A stretch of DNA of 64,000 nt from Siphonodentalium dalli (GCA_032622095.1 CP136067.1:93796707-93860706), one strand, 5' to 3'; shown: positions 28,501-34,610, counted from the stretch's first letter. Translations and numbers: made by a program. Notes: generated by a model from the sequence alone, not told the origin.

Positions 28501-30094
28501 TGAAATATGGAGTCATTATGTTCACTTCATGACCCTAATAACTATTAATAATACCCAAACATAATTGTGAGAGGATAGCAGCATTTTATATCGTAATTGT
28601 GGGAGAATGACAGGATTTTATTTCATATTTTTCGGGTTGTTAAAAATGCCAACAATATTTATCAAACAGAAACGAAACGAAATCATGAACACTTTTACTG
28701 CGCTCTGTTAGTAATCCCGTTTGAAATTTTAATATGCTTCACAAATGAATTTGTTTTAACATTTCTTTAACCAAACTCCATAGAGGGAGTGATGAAATGA
28801 CACATTGTGAGAGGTGTGAGTTGTAATCTTCATTGTAAGGTGTGGTAATCACAGTAATCTAAAAATAACAACAACCAGATTAACACTTGAGGCCCGACGA
28901 TGTTTTCACAGCTGCCAGTAATCAGACTACGTTGTCAACATGCTTCCAGATTGGAGCATTACAGGTGTTAATTGTTTTATAACACCATGATACACCCTGT
29001 AAGTGGAGTATTGTGTGCAATCACAGTTGACAGTTGTAAATTATCATAAATTATTTGGGGCATTTTGCCGAATTTCGTCAGTCAACTTTGGAATTTTTAG
29101 GGCGACTTGAACTTCGCCCGACTGCAAAAATAAGGCGAAGCAGACGGCGCTAGGGCGAAGAAGTCGCCCACGTCGCCCTCTCGGCTGGTCCCTGAACTCA
29201 ATGACAAATTGTACGAAGAACATAAAGTAAAGATAAATGATTACCCCTAAAATTTATTTCTGTCGAAATTAAAACATGCTTGATGCGATATATGCCAACG
29301 ATAATGGCTCAGCATTGATTTGAAGTACAGTACCCCCTCCCAGGTTGCTGGTCCAAAATTGCTGGAAATTGTGTATTGCTACCTTGGTCCACAACAGGTT
29401 GAGATTTGTTGGGTTGGGTTGATGCTGTTTTGGACGGAGTCCCGTCCTGTTAATCTTCTATAACAGATTTACACCCAGAATCGTTTGTTGAACATATTAT
29501 CTGAACATTTCCCACCAATGAATATCAATCAGTCTGCTCTTGTATTATCTGTTTTTCTCTCTGTCATCTGCTTTTAATAATAGATCATTCCAATGTATTC
29601 TTTTATAACTGAATGGGAGATTCCATTCAGTATAGAAAGGGTTTTGGTCTCTATAAAGATGTTTAGATTGAAAACTTTTGACTTCGCCCATCAAGATAAT
29701 ATCAGACTATATTATTCAGGAGATTGTGGCCATGCAATTGTCTCATTGACAACTAGATAAATCGGTGCGATGTTGCATGGACTTCGTTTGGAAATAGAAC
29801 ATAGCTGGCTGACTACTGGATAAAACTTTCATGCCTTCGGCGCCAAGAATTAGTCTGTTATGATTGACAGGTGAAGTTAGAAGTTATGTTCAATCTAAAC
29901 TGCCCCAATATATTATAATCATCAATAAATCCTATAATATCTTATAGTTATTTAATATGGCTGATAGGCAAGCTGGCTACAGCTTGAAATTGATTTTAGT
30001 CACAAAATTAAGATATTTATAATTCTATTTATTGTTGCAGTCATTGACGCTGAACCCGACATCGATAGAGAACCCGATGTATTCAGAATCATAA
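1159..30094 (+). CDS. MAM/LDLa/EGF transmembrane receptor (3' part; 14 exons, 5' end outside window)
   Basis: Joining 1159-1500, 2912-3037, 5714-5869, 6424-6569, 7113-7314, 12276-12440, 15058-15213, 16944-17063, 19556-19625, 20544-20626, 22193-22286, 23719-23785, 24783-24833 and 30041-30094 gives one open frame of about 609 residues ending in TAA. Every junction is GT-AG and every phase matches. Domain order is MAM (C-terminal part), LDLa, MAM, LDLa, LDLa, LDLa, EGF-like, transmembrane helix, then a tail of about 55 residues with two NPMY motifs. This is the layout of a cell-surface receptor of the LDLR superfamily: LDLa modules bind ligands with calcium, MAM domains mediate adhesion or dimerisation, and NPxY tails recruit PTB/clathrin adaptors (family knowledge). 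Nearly all ectodomain exons are phase 1-1, the hallmark of shuffled modules. The ligand is unknown. I would name it a MAM and LDL-receptor class A domain-containing protein. Confidence 0.9.
1619..1833. mobile_element. Hairpin MITE, family C (CATTCTCTTATATATG)
   Basis: It begins AACCATTTCATGACGGGAGC and ends GGAAGCTCCAGTCATGGAAG plus GGTTAA. Inside are inverted copies of GCATTCTCTTATATATGC. About ten other copies occur in the window. It encodes no transposase, so it must be moved by enzymes supplied elsewhere. Confidence 0.8.
1881..2096. mobile_element. Hairpin MITE, family A (TACAGTAATGCCCTAA)
   Basis: Near-perfect palindrome of ~216 bp with ~100-bp arms, from TACAGTAATACCC to GGCCATTACTGTA. 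The arms contain CCACAGCAGAATTATGGGTA and its complement. Full or partial copies also lie at 3050, 3427, 11256, 13155, 14539, 16318, 21547, 22738 and 61690. Confidence 0.88.
2336..2767. mobile_element. Small DNA element with TIR AAAGGCCCACTTAATTTTCG
   Basis: The left end AAAGGCCCACTTAATTTTCG is mirrored by CGAAAATTAAGTTGGCCTTT at the right end. The interior has no transposase. A partial copy lies at 42861-43020 with closely matching interior sequence. Confidence 0.75.
2912..3037 (+). CDS. Receptor exon: LDLa domain 1
   Basis: The acceptor is TTCTTGCAG ending at 2911 and the donor GTAAGT is at 3038; 126 nt, phase 1-1. It encodes a complete LDL-receptor class A module with six cysteines and the calcium-binding end [12 protein letters not shown] hairpin MITE begins 12 bp after the donor. 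Confidence 0.93.
3050..3266. mobile_element. Hairpin MITE, family A, full copy
   Basis: Near-perfect palindrome from TACAGTAATGCCC to GGGAATTACTGTA. It is one of the best preserved copies and lies 12 bp inside the intron after LDLa 1. Confidence 0.88.
3427..3535. mobile_element. Hairpin MITE, family A, left half only
   Basis: One arm from TACAGTAATGCCC to the loop AAAGCTCTCC; the other arm is missing. Confidence 0.8.
3640..3706. mobile_element. Family B MITE fragment
   Basis: Carries TAAATTCACCCTCTGGGGAC, CTCATTCTGCAAATGACAG and TATTTCAAGGCTTG, the right end of family B (compare 7477-7730). Confidence 0.75.
3707..4490. other. Intron, no feature recognised
   Basis: Non-coding between two mobile elements. 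I see no exon, RNA gene or repeat with a clear partner in the window. Confidence 0.5.
4491..5674. mobile_element. Non-autonomous pogo/Tigger-like DNA transposon
   Basis: The left end CAGTAAAACCTCTCTAAACC pairs with the right end GGTTTGGAGAGGTTTCACTG, with flanking TA at 4489-4490 and 5675-5676. CAGTnAAACCTCTC termini with a TA target are typical of pogo/Tigger elements (family knowledge). The ~1.18-kb interior has no intact transposase frame. Confidence 0.85.
5714..5869 (+). CDS. Receptor exon: MAM domain 2, first part
   Basis: The acceptor is TTTACAG ending at 5713 and the donor GTAACC is at 5870; 156 nt, phase 1-1. It encodes the MAM opening DCSFDQSNW, the second cysteine (LAMCNY) and the DANWMQG segment. 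It follows directly after a pogo-like element that ends 39 bp upstream. Confidence 0.92.
6424..6569 (+). CDS. Receptor exon: MAM domain 2, middle part
   Basis: The acceptor is TTTTACAG ending at 6423 and the donor GTGAGT is at 6570. It enters in phase 1 and leaves in phase 0. It encodes GKFLFIDDS and the [13 protein letters not shown] core with the third MAM cysteine. The last ~60 nt together with the donor recur twice just downstream (see the entry at 6584). Confidence 0.92.
6584..6735 (+). repeat. Two tandem copies of the MAM-2 exon end and its donor
   Basis: The exon end from 6511 through the GTGAGT donor recurs at 6584 (73 bp later, nearly identical, donor intact as AGG|GTGAGT) and again from about 6672 (74 bp later, more diverged, donor changed to GCAAGTGAAT). 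Reading on past the first donor meets TAA at once, so use of the second donor would truncate the protein inside MAM 2. The copies are most simply duplication relics. Confidence 0.85.
7113..7314 (+). CDS. Receptor exon: MAM domain 2, last part
   Basis: The acceptor is ATCATAG ending at 7112 and the donor GTGAGA is at 7315; it enters in phase 0 and leaves in phase 1. It encodes [10 protein letters not shown], the [12 protein letters not shown] turn and the closing [12 protein letters not shown], completing MAM 2 with its fourth cysteine. Confidence 0.92.
7477..7730. mobile_element. Family B MITE, hAT-like, double hairpin
   Basis: TIRs CAAGCCTTGAAATA and TATTTCAAGGCTTG are flanked by the 8-bp direct repeat GCTGAAAC at 7469-7476 and 7731-7738, the target length of hAT elements. 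The interior contains two head-to-head hairpins, each built from GCAGAATGAGGTCCCCAGAG and its complement. Confidence 0.88.
7975..8220. repeat. Dispersed repeat shared with 63095-63300
   Basis: Shares GTCTATTATTCA-CTGGAG, GAACAGACGAC and GAGTATTTAGTATAGAATGG with 63095-63300, and a short piece with about 29480-29530. Its reading frame is not conserved between copies, so it is not treated as coding. Confidence 0.6.
8258..8340. repeat. AT-rich palindromic repeat
   Basis: ACTTCCATATTTTAATATGG is followed by a second AAGTCATATTTTAATATGG unit; self-complementary and likely cruciform-prone. Confidence 0.6.
8400..11255. other. Long intron stretch with weak repeat similarity
   Basis: 8400-8830 resembles the GAGTTATGGCCC repeat family. 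8830-11255 shows no exon with flanking splice sites, no RNA gene and no clear terminal repeats. Open frames here (for example 9989-10295) overlap in several frames without recognisable domains. Confidence 0.45.
11256..11429. mobile_element. Hairpin MITE, family A, shortened copy
   Basis: Both arms are present (GACTCCTTAAACATAGCAGA and its partner) but the centre is shortened and diverged. Confidence 0.75.
11990..12254. repeat. Duplicated pre-acceptor segment flanking a family C MITE
   Basis: About 65 bp ending in GGATTTACAAATGTTTG occurs at 11990-12052 and again at 12190-12254, on either side of a family C MITE (12054-12188). The second copy forms the pyrimidine-rich region leading into the LDLa-2 acceptor. 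Confidence 0.7.
12276..12440 (+). CDS. Receptor exon: LDLa domain 2
   Basis: The acceptor is TCCATTAG ending at 12275 and the donor GTAAGA is at 12441; 165 nt, phase 1-1. A short Pro/Thr/Ala linker precedes a six-cysteine LDLa module with KCDGVADC and the calcium-binding DNSDE. The polypyrimidine region just upstream is itself duplicated (11990-12254). Confidence 0.93.
12771..12965. repeat. Tandem repeat, ~31-bp unit, about six copies
   Basis: The unit is approximately ATTCAGGATCCATATGCCCA followed by ATTAAACCGGT, with single-base variants. It lies within the intron after LDLa 2. Confidence 0.88.
13028..13260. repeat. First copy of a local duplication, ending in a partial family A MITE
   Basis: Sequence from GGCATATTTTGATGTAATTC through ACTAGTATTAATCTGCAG and half a family A MITE (13155-13260) is repeated from 13262 onward. 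In the second copy a hAT-like element interrupts ACTAGTAT. This copy therefore preserves the empty site. Confidence 0.85.
13376..14525. mobile_element. hAT-like element with GTAATCGATTAC-rich ends
   Basis: The ends CTGGTTTGGGGTAATC and ATCACCCCAACCCTG are imperfect inverted repeats. The 8-bp target duplication ACTAGTAT is exact (13368-13375 and 14526-14533). Subterminal regions are packed with GTAATCGATTAC-type motifs. No intact transposase is seen in 1.15 kb. Confidence 0.88.
14539..14754. mobile_element. Hairpin MITE, family A, full copy
   Basis: A complete palindrome; it is the undisrupted partner of the half copy at 13155-13260 in the local duplication. Confidence 0.85.
14895..14945. mobile_element. 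Family B MITE fragment next to the duplicated linker exon
   Basis: GCAGAATGAGGTCCCCAGAG and GATGCTAGCCCG are the left end of family B; it stops at ATTACAG, the acceptor of the 14954 copy. Confidence 0.75.
14954..15010 (+). CDS. Possible cassette exon: tandem copy of the LDLa-3 linker
   Basis: This copies the first ~57 nt of exon 15058-15213, 104 bp upstream of it. It keeps ATTACAG before it and TGTA|GTAAGA after it, so it could be a 57-nt exon of phase 1-1 adding a second Thr/Pro-rich linker (GSLKHITT...TPASPCS) without shifting frame. Reading past the donor meets TGA at 15026. Its 5' flank lies in a hairpin MITE fragment. Either a real alternative exon or a relic whose splice sites happen to be intact; only transcripts can tell. 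Confidence 0.4.
15058..15213 (+). CDS. Receptor exon: Thr/Pro linker and LDLa domain 3
   Basis: The acceptor is GATTACAG ending at 15057 and the donor GTAAGT is at 15214; 156 nt, phase 1-1. A Thr-rich linker, probably O-glycosylated, precedes a six-cysteine LDLa module ending [11 protein letters not shown]. Confidence 0.93.
15979..16220. mobile_element. Hairpin MITE, family C
   Basis: Contains AGCTGTGCTGGTGCAGC, GCATTCTCTTATATATGC and ends GTCATGGAAGGG. Confidence 0.75.
16318..16425. mobile_element. Hairpin MITE, family A, left half
   Basis: One arm only, from ATTAATGCCC to CATTCATCAGAAAA. Confidence 0.75.
16944..17063 (+). CDS. Receptor exon: LDLa domain 4
   Basis: The acceptor is TATTCCAG ending at 16943 and the donor GTAAGG is at 17064; 120 nt, phase 1-1. 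Six cysteines are present. The calcium-binding end reads [11 protein letters not shown], one residue longer than the usual CxDGSDE, so calcium affinity may differ (inference). Confidence 0.9.
17064..19054. other. Intron between LDLa 4 and the EGF exon
   Basis: 17400-17740 carries GAGAAGTCACTTCTCCCTG hairpins and GGCTGGTCCTTG, resembling the ends of the hAT-like element at 25816, but I could not find a target duplication. The rest shows no exon or RNA gene. Confidence 0.45.
19055..19465. mobile_element. Family B long element (~410 bp)
   Basis: Begins CAAGCCTGCAAATAG and ends TTCAGACTTG, with a GAATGAGGT-type hairpin near each end and a shared central region (TTAGTTACTTTTTCCCTTCT). The same centre recurs at 63705-64000. 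Flanks carry a ~35-bp imperfect direct repeat (GTAACCCAAGAGCATAA). Confidence 0.75.
19556..19625 (+). CDS. Receptor exon: EGF-like domain, first half
   Basis: The acceptor is TGTTTCAG ending at 19555; the donor is TGTCA|GTGAGT at 19626. It enters in phase 1 and leaves in phase 2. It encodes [12 protein letters not shown] and the fourth EGF cysteine (APMC). An EGF domain next to the membrane is common in LDLR-type receptors. Confidence 0.88.
19690..20110. repeat. Dispersed GAGTTATGGCCC-type repeat
   Basis: Shares CAGGTCAAGTTCAAATTCCG and TTACTAGCACAAA with the window start. It lies between the two EGF half-exons. Confidence 0.65.
20544..20626 (+). CDS. Receptor exon: EGF-like domain, second half, and juxtamembrane stalk
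   Basis: The acceptor is CTTGAACAG ending at 20543 and the donor GTAAGT is at 20627; it enters in phase 2 and leaves in phase 1. It supplies cysteines 5 and 6 ([12 protein letters not shown] across the junction), then a Gln/Ser-rich stalk. Confidence 0.88.
20708..20869. mobile_element. Hairpin MITE, family C, clean ends
   Basis: TAACCCTTCAATGACTGGAG and GCTCCCGTCATGAAAGGGTT are clear inverted ends; the centre carries GCATTCTCTTATATAT. Confidence 0.82.
21107..21496. mobile_element. Family C variant with two complete 66-bp hairpins
   Basis: Outer ends TTAACCCTTTACCCAACA and TGTTGGGTAAAGGGTTAA are perfectly inverted. Inside, 21259-21331 and 21396-21468 are each near-perfect palindromes around GTCGACCATAGGTCGCC and are inverted copies of each other. 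Open frames on both strands here are by-products of the symmetry. Confidence 0.85.
21547..21686. mobile_element. Hairpin MITE, family A, one arm shortened
   Basis: The left arm is complete; the right arm is cut to GGTTAAGAAGTCAATTATTT plus the terminal GGCATTACTGT. Confidence 0.8.
21771..21959. mobile_element. Hairpin MITE, family C
   Basis: From TTAACCCTTTCACGTCGG to GTCATGGAAGGGTTAA; it ends under 90 bp before the transmembrane exon copies. Confidence 0.78.
22047..22192 (+). repeat. Two extra 73-nt tandem copies of the transmembrane exon start
   Basis: Copies begin at 22047, 22120 and 22193, exactly 73 nt apart, each preceded by a TTTTCAG acceptor. Copies 2 and 3 are almost identical; copy 1 has a few changes. 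Splicing to copy 1 would encode the helix, then shift frame and stop at a TAG in copy 3 after a short Cys-rich tail. Splicing to copy 2 also gives a helix but leaves the copy-3 region out of frame. Confidence 0.9.
22193..22286 (+). CDS. Receptor exon: transmembrane helix (third of three tandem copies)
   Basis: The acceptor is CATTTTCAG ending at 22192; the donor is CCCA|GTGAGT at 22287; it enters in phase 1 and leaves in phase 2. It encodes [16 protein letters not shown], a further hydrophobic run, and a stop-transfer RKRQS. Only this copy joins in frame to the cytoplasmic exons. Confidence 0.9.
22298..22664. mobile_element. TTAA-flanked dispersed element, copy 1
   Basis: Starts after TTAA with AGACATATTATGGACTTGTT and shares the conserved core AATGATTTCGCCATCGAG with 42351-42676 and (reversed) 62301-62672. 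It begins 11 bp after the transmembrane exon donor. The right TTAA has decayed here. Confidence 0.75.
22738..22896. mobile_element. Hairpin MITE, family A, loop deleted
   Basis: Two arms, from TACAGTAATGCCC to GGGCATTACTGTA, meet without the central AGCTCTC loop. Confidence 0.85.
23719..23785 (+). CDS. Receptor exon: cytoplasmic tail with first NPMY motif
   Basis: The acceptor is ATTTTTAG ending at 23718 and the donor GTAAGT is at 23786; it enters in phase 2 and leaves in phase 0. It encodes [18 protein letters not shown]. NPxY is the classic internalisation / PTB-binding motif of LDLR-family tails. The exon end has a decayed copy at about 24690-24730. Confidence 0.88.
24690..24730 (+). pseudogene. 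Decayed copy of the NPMY tail exon end
   Basis: ACCATGTATGGCTTTGACCT and the following CTACCACTAAGTATT match the end of exon 23719-23785 and its donor. The donor G is now C (CCACTAAGT instead of CCAGTAAGT), so this copy should not splice. It lies about 50 bp upstream of the next true exon. Confidence 0.6.
24783..24833 (+). CDS. Receptor exon: cytoplasmic tail, acidic segment
   Basis: The acceptor is AATTTCAG ending at 24782 and the donor GTGAGT is at 24834; 51 nt, phase 0-0. It encodes [17 protein letters not shown]. Confidence 0.82.
24948..25198. mobile_element. Hairpin MITE, family C
   Basis: From CTCTTCCATGATATGAGC to GTCATGGAAGGGTTAA, with internal GCATTCTCCTGTATATGC and its partners. 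Confidence 0.78.
25816..29194. mobile_element. 3.4-kb hAT-like element carrying a long inverted repeat
   Basis: TIRs CAGGGACCAGCC and GGCTGGTCCCTG are flanked by the exact 8-bp duplication AACTCAAT (25808-25815, 29195-29202). Subterminal GGGCGAA-type motifs occur at both ends. Inside, a region rich in ATTCCGGATGCC encloses the foldback at 26225-27865. No intact transposase was found. It occupies the last receptor intron. Confidence 0.88.
26225..27865. repeat. Long foldback (inverted repeat) inside the hAT-like element
   Basis: Nested inverted pairs: ~26225-26480 with ~27600-27865, ~26690 with ~27560, ~26745 with ~27245 and ~26885 with ~27125. The right arm has an extra segment at about 27270-27530. 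The arms contain repeated AAGATGGCGGCC-type motifs. Frames such as 26217-26549 and 27516-27944 are the same sequence read on opposite strands. Confidence 0.82.
30041..30094 (+). CDS. Receptor last coding exon: second NPMY motif and stop
   Basis: The acceptor is TTGTTGCAG ending at 30040. It is in phase 0, encodes [17 protein letters not shown] and stops at TAA 30092-30094. The intron before it (24834-30040) holds a 3.4-kb hAT-like element. Confidence 0.88.
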   Translation, partial: SLTLNPTSIENPMYSES

Positions 30095-30803
30095 GCGAGG
30101 GAACCCATTATAAGAGAATCCAACATATTAATATTGTTAATTTATTGCAAAACTATATAAATGCTTATTTAAAGGATAGTTTGTAGTGAGATTACACATG
30201 ACCATGAAAGAAATGTGTCACAAATTGTCATGTGACCCATCTCTGAATCTGCACATTCGAAGTTGTCACAATCCACCGATTTCTTTTGTTTCAAAAAACT
30301 TTTTTGTGCTTATTAATTTTGGTGTACAAGTTACAGCTCTATATATACACCTTATGTAAACCTAAAGAGGTGCCAATAGTCTCCTGACTATAAGGTGATG
30401 ATGCTGTCTAAATTATCCGTCTCCTTATAACGTGACATGAGTTTTAAAAAAATGCCATATTTCAACATTAAACTATCAGCTCATTGGAAATAGATTTTTC
30501 AGTCTGATCCAGGATGGCATGGTATGGACCAGACCCTTATTTCCACAGTTGGCTCAAATTTATCCATAAAATTTGCCAATTGACTGAATTTCTTTAATAG
30601 ACATTTGTAAACTCGTAGCAAACTACCACTGGTAAGAGACATTTTATGATTTATTTAACAAATTTCATATACAAAATAAATTATTTTATTAGTCATAAAC
30701 ATTCTATATTTAATACCCGATAACAAGAATCATATTTCCATATTTTGTTATTGTTACATGTTATTGTTATGTTTTTGAATGGAAAATAAAATGGAGAAAT
30801 AAA
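30095..30803 (+). terminator. 3' UTR and poly(A) signals of the receptor gene
   Basis: After the TAA the sequence is AT-rich and non-coding. Two AATAAA hexamers lie at 30785-30790 and 30798-30803, followed by a T-rich stretch. No coding exon was recognised downstream on this strand until about 59.9 kb. The exact cleavage site is not determined. Confidence 0.6.
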
Positions 30804-31213
30804 CTGTTTTCTATTGTGATTAATATTATTCACTATAAGGTGTCTTACCTCTTCGTGCCCTCTGGATATAATGTCCTTAGTAGGAACATCCAGTTATATT
30901 CTGCGATTCGCAGGTGTCAAGTGTTGGTCTCGATATATGGGTCCGTATGTGAGACTTGTATGACACGGCATGAAAGGTCAGATATTGTGTTCTCCTTCAT
31001 TTTTTTGTATAAAGGTAGCCTAATTTGTATTTGGGGGATATTGACCTTAACGTGTGGAAGTTTATTGTGTGTCTGGGCGGGAACAGTTAGTCATCGGGAA
31101 TTGTGTTAGGTTCACCTGTGTCAGATTTCTGATGTGAGCCATACATCGCTGGATGATGGTTTTGATGTAATTTGTGTATCCATATACTAAGTAGTTGGGA
31201 TGATTAATTACAA

Positions 31214-31582
31214 GATTATAGTTTAGCAAGGGAAGCCTAACTGTCTTAGTAAAGCATATGTCGGTATAAATTGTTGTAAGTTGCTTGTTAGGTATGATAA
31301 CTTAGGTGATTAGATATTTGGTGTACAAATACTTATTGTATTAAAATATCGTGTAACTAATTTCGCTTGGGTTAAGCTCTTCATGTGAATCGTCACTTGG
31401 TGAATTCGTGATAATTCACCTGAAGAGCTTAACCCAAGTGAAATCAGTTACACTATATTTTAATACAAGTATTTGTACACCCAATACCTAATCTCCTAAG
31501 TTATCATACAAAGCAACTTAAGACAATTTATACCGACCTGTGCTTTATAAGACATTTAAGCTTCCCTTACTAAACTATTATC
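31214..31582. mobile_element. Large hairpin element, ~180-bp arms
   Basis: GATTATAGTTTAGCAAGGGA is mirrored by CTTCCCTTACTAAACTATTA, and the centre CACTTGGTGAATTCGTGA is self-complementary. It sits about 400 bp after the receptor poly(A) signals. Confidence 0.82.
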
Positions 31583-31879
31583 ATGTTTTCTATTGTGATT
31601 CACCATTGCCTGGAGTCACACTTGCATAATTACACTTACGTATGACCAGTCTCTTTGAAAACCCTATGAAAATGTTACCTTATTTAAGTCCACATATCTC
31701 GGATTTCATTTCTGTTTTGATGGGATTCCTTCCATATCATTGGTTTTGGCTCAGAACATGCACGATTTCATTGGTCTGTGATGTAACAGATCATTTCAAG
31801 GGCGGAATCCAATCTCCATAAAAAGCCAATACCTATTCTAAACACTTGATCAATATTATGCAGTGCCAATGAAAACACC

Positions 31880-31945
31880 TTACTTTAAAAGGGTATTGTA
31901 CACTAAATCTGGCCAATTATTGGACCATCTCCTAATATGAATCAT
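31880..31945. mobile_element. Fragment of the TTAA palindromic family at 41602
   Basis: Shares GTACACTAAATCTGGCCA and GGACCATCTCCTA with 41602-41946; only one end is present. Confidence 0.65.
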
Positions 31946-32329
31946 ACGTGACACGTAGTGCAACAACCACACACTGGTTGTCATGGATTATGCAATCTTG
32001 CAGCCAACATGCTGTAAATGATGTCATGAACTGTGCCATGACGTCTTCTCTGGTTTTAATTTAGCTAACAAAATTGGTCTAAATGAAACTGATATGCCTA
32101 AATCACATGGGAATTCTTCGCAAGTTGTGAAGTTGACAATTTTATCTCGTTTGTCCACTTCCAATTCCGCAATTTTACAATCTCCAGGCAGTTGCTAACC
32201 GGAAGTCAAGTGTCAATTCACAAAAAAAACATACACACCACCGGGATTTGGCTCATCGCTATAGAAATAAAAGGCCGTCCGGCCACAGTGTCCCTCAAAA
32301 AAGTGGCTTCATTGGGGGCATCAGCTTTT

Positions 32330-34115
32330 CTGGAAAAAATAACAAGGACCCTAAATCCGATACTAAATTTCAGAACAAAATGGGTGGATCGTACCCATAT
32401 TCGAACTTGATCTGTATTTCGAGCTGATAAACTCATATACCAAATTTGATTCAAATATGACCACACAAACTAAAGGTATCATTCGGAAACCAGAAATTGA
32501 CAAGATTATAAGTAAAAAAAAGGGCCATAACTCTACCAAAAATGGGCGGATTGTACCCATATTCGATCTTGACCTGTATTTCGAGCTGATAAACGCACAT
32601 TCCAAATTTGGTTCAGATATGATCACACAAACTGAAGTTATCATCCAGAAACCAGAAAATTACAAGATTCTTTAAGTAAAATGAAAGTGTCAATGACACT
32701 AGCTCAACTTTGAAAGGGAATAATTTCATGTGTTACAGTCAATGGAGCGATTAGGAATGCGGAAAGTTGAAAGGTCTAAGTAATAGTACTAATACTAGAT
32801 TATCAACATGAAGAGATATATAAAGTAAAATCCAAGATGGTTGCTGATGGCTGTTTTCCAATGAAATTCAAAAACATTTGATAGTATATCAATATCAAGA
32901 TTAATATGAAGTTTGGTGATGATCGGATGAGGGAGTGTATGGTTTGAGTGGACTGTATGGTTTGCCAAAGGATTTAGTCATGCAAATTGTAAAATCCAAG
33001 ATGGCTGCTGGTGGCCATGTTTTAGGGCCAAATGACCCCAAAATGACTTGTTCCAATCTAAATGTCAATATTAATATTCATGAAAAATTTCATGATGATC
33101 CGACCAAAGGTACGACCTGTAGCCCGTGCCAAAGGATTTGGTCATGCAAAGAGTAAAATCCAAGATGGCTGCAGGCGGCCATGTTTTTTGGCCGAATGAC
33201 CCCAAAATGACTCGTGCCCAAAGATCCGACCAAAGGTACGACCTGTAGCCCGTGCTAAAGGAAATTGTTGACGAATCACGGACGACAAAGCCATGGCAAT
33301 AGCTCAAACTTTACAAAGTAAAGTTGAGCTAAAAAGGGCCATAACATTCGCAATGAAAGTGTCAATGACACTGTAGCTCAACTTGGAAAGGGAATAATTT
33401 CATGTGTTACTACAGTCAATGGAGTGATTAGGAATGTGTTAAGTTCAAAGGCCTAGTTATGCAAAGAGTAAAATCCAAGATGGCCACTGGCAGCCATGTT
33501 TTTTTGCTGAATGAACCCAAAAAGACTCGTTGCCATTTACATGTCATTGTTAACATCCGTCACAAATTTCATGATGATCCTACAAAAGATACGACCTGTA
33601 GCCATGATGAATATGAAGTTTGGTGATGATCAGATCAGGGTTGTGGTCTGTAGGGTGTGTGAAAGTATTTAGTGATGCAAAGAGTAAAATTCAAGATGGC
33701 TGATGGCGGCCATGTTTTTTGGCAAAATGACTCGTTCCGATCTAGAGGTCGCCCCGATGATCCATATGAAGTTTGGCCGAATGATCCTAAAATGACTCGT
33801 TCCCAGCTACATGTAAATGTCAACATTCATGACAAATTTTATGATGATCACACAAACAGTACGGCCTGTAGCCAGCACCAATGGATTTAATTTTGAAATC
33901 CAAGATGGCCACCAGTGGCCATGTTTTTTGGCCGAATAACCCCAAATGACTCGTTCCCATCTACATGTCAATATTAATGACAAATTTCATAAAGATCAGA
34001 CCAAAGACACGACCTGTAGCCCGCGCCAAAGGAAATTGTTGACGAACACACGCACACATGGACGACGGACGCCAACCCATGGTAATAGCTCAAACTTACA
34101 AAGTAAGTTGAGCTA
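32330..34115. repeat. Array of dispersed repeats (AAATCCAAGATGGC / GGGCCATAAC units)
   Basis: Successive units carry GTAAAATCCAAGATGGCTGC, GGCCATGTTTT, CCGAATGACCCCAAAATGAC, TACGACCTGTAGCCCG and a tail with GGACGACGGACGCCA then AAAGTAAGTTGAGCTAAAA. No coding potential is consistent across units. Confidence 0.75.
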
Positions 34116-34291
34116 AAAATGAAATGGCTCCAAAAAAATTCCTGATTGGCTACAAAATTGGCACCCAGCTTTTTGATACCCTGCGGGCATATAATACAAG
34201 CCAGTCAAAGACTGTGGGGTCGCTCACCAGACTGATAGGACTGGGACTCTGGAGACCACAACAGTCATAACTTTTCATAATCAATTTAAAA

Positions 34292-34610
34292 GAAGTAGAT
34301 CTAAACAGGATAGGTGGCTAGAGAGGCTTCATGTATGTAGATTGGTGAATATCTACCTCAAAATTACCAACTGTTCACTACTGATCTGAGCTAAATAGAC
34401 TTGGTGGTTCTTTCAAAGAACACTTTTCAAGTTTGCCAATTATGTTCACTAGAGGTAGATCTAAACAAGATAGGTGGCTAGAGAGGCTTCATGTATATAG
34501 ATCAGTGAATATCTACCTCGAAATTACCAACTGTTTACTACTGATCTGAACTAAATAGACATGGTGGTTCTTTCAAAGAACACTTTTCAAGTTTGCCAAT
34601 TATGTTATAG
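34292..34610. repeat. Tandem duplication, 159-bp unit x2
   Basis: GTAGATCTAAACAGGATAGG through CAAGTTTGCCAATTATGTT occurs twice with few differences. Confidence 0.88.
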
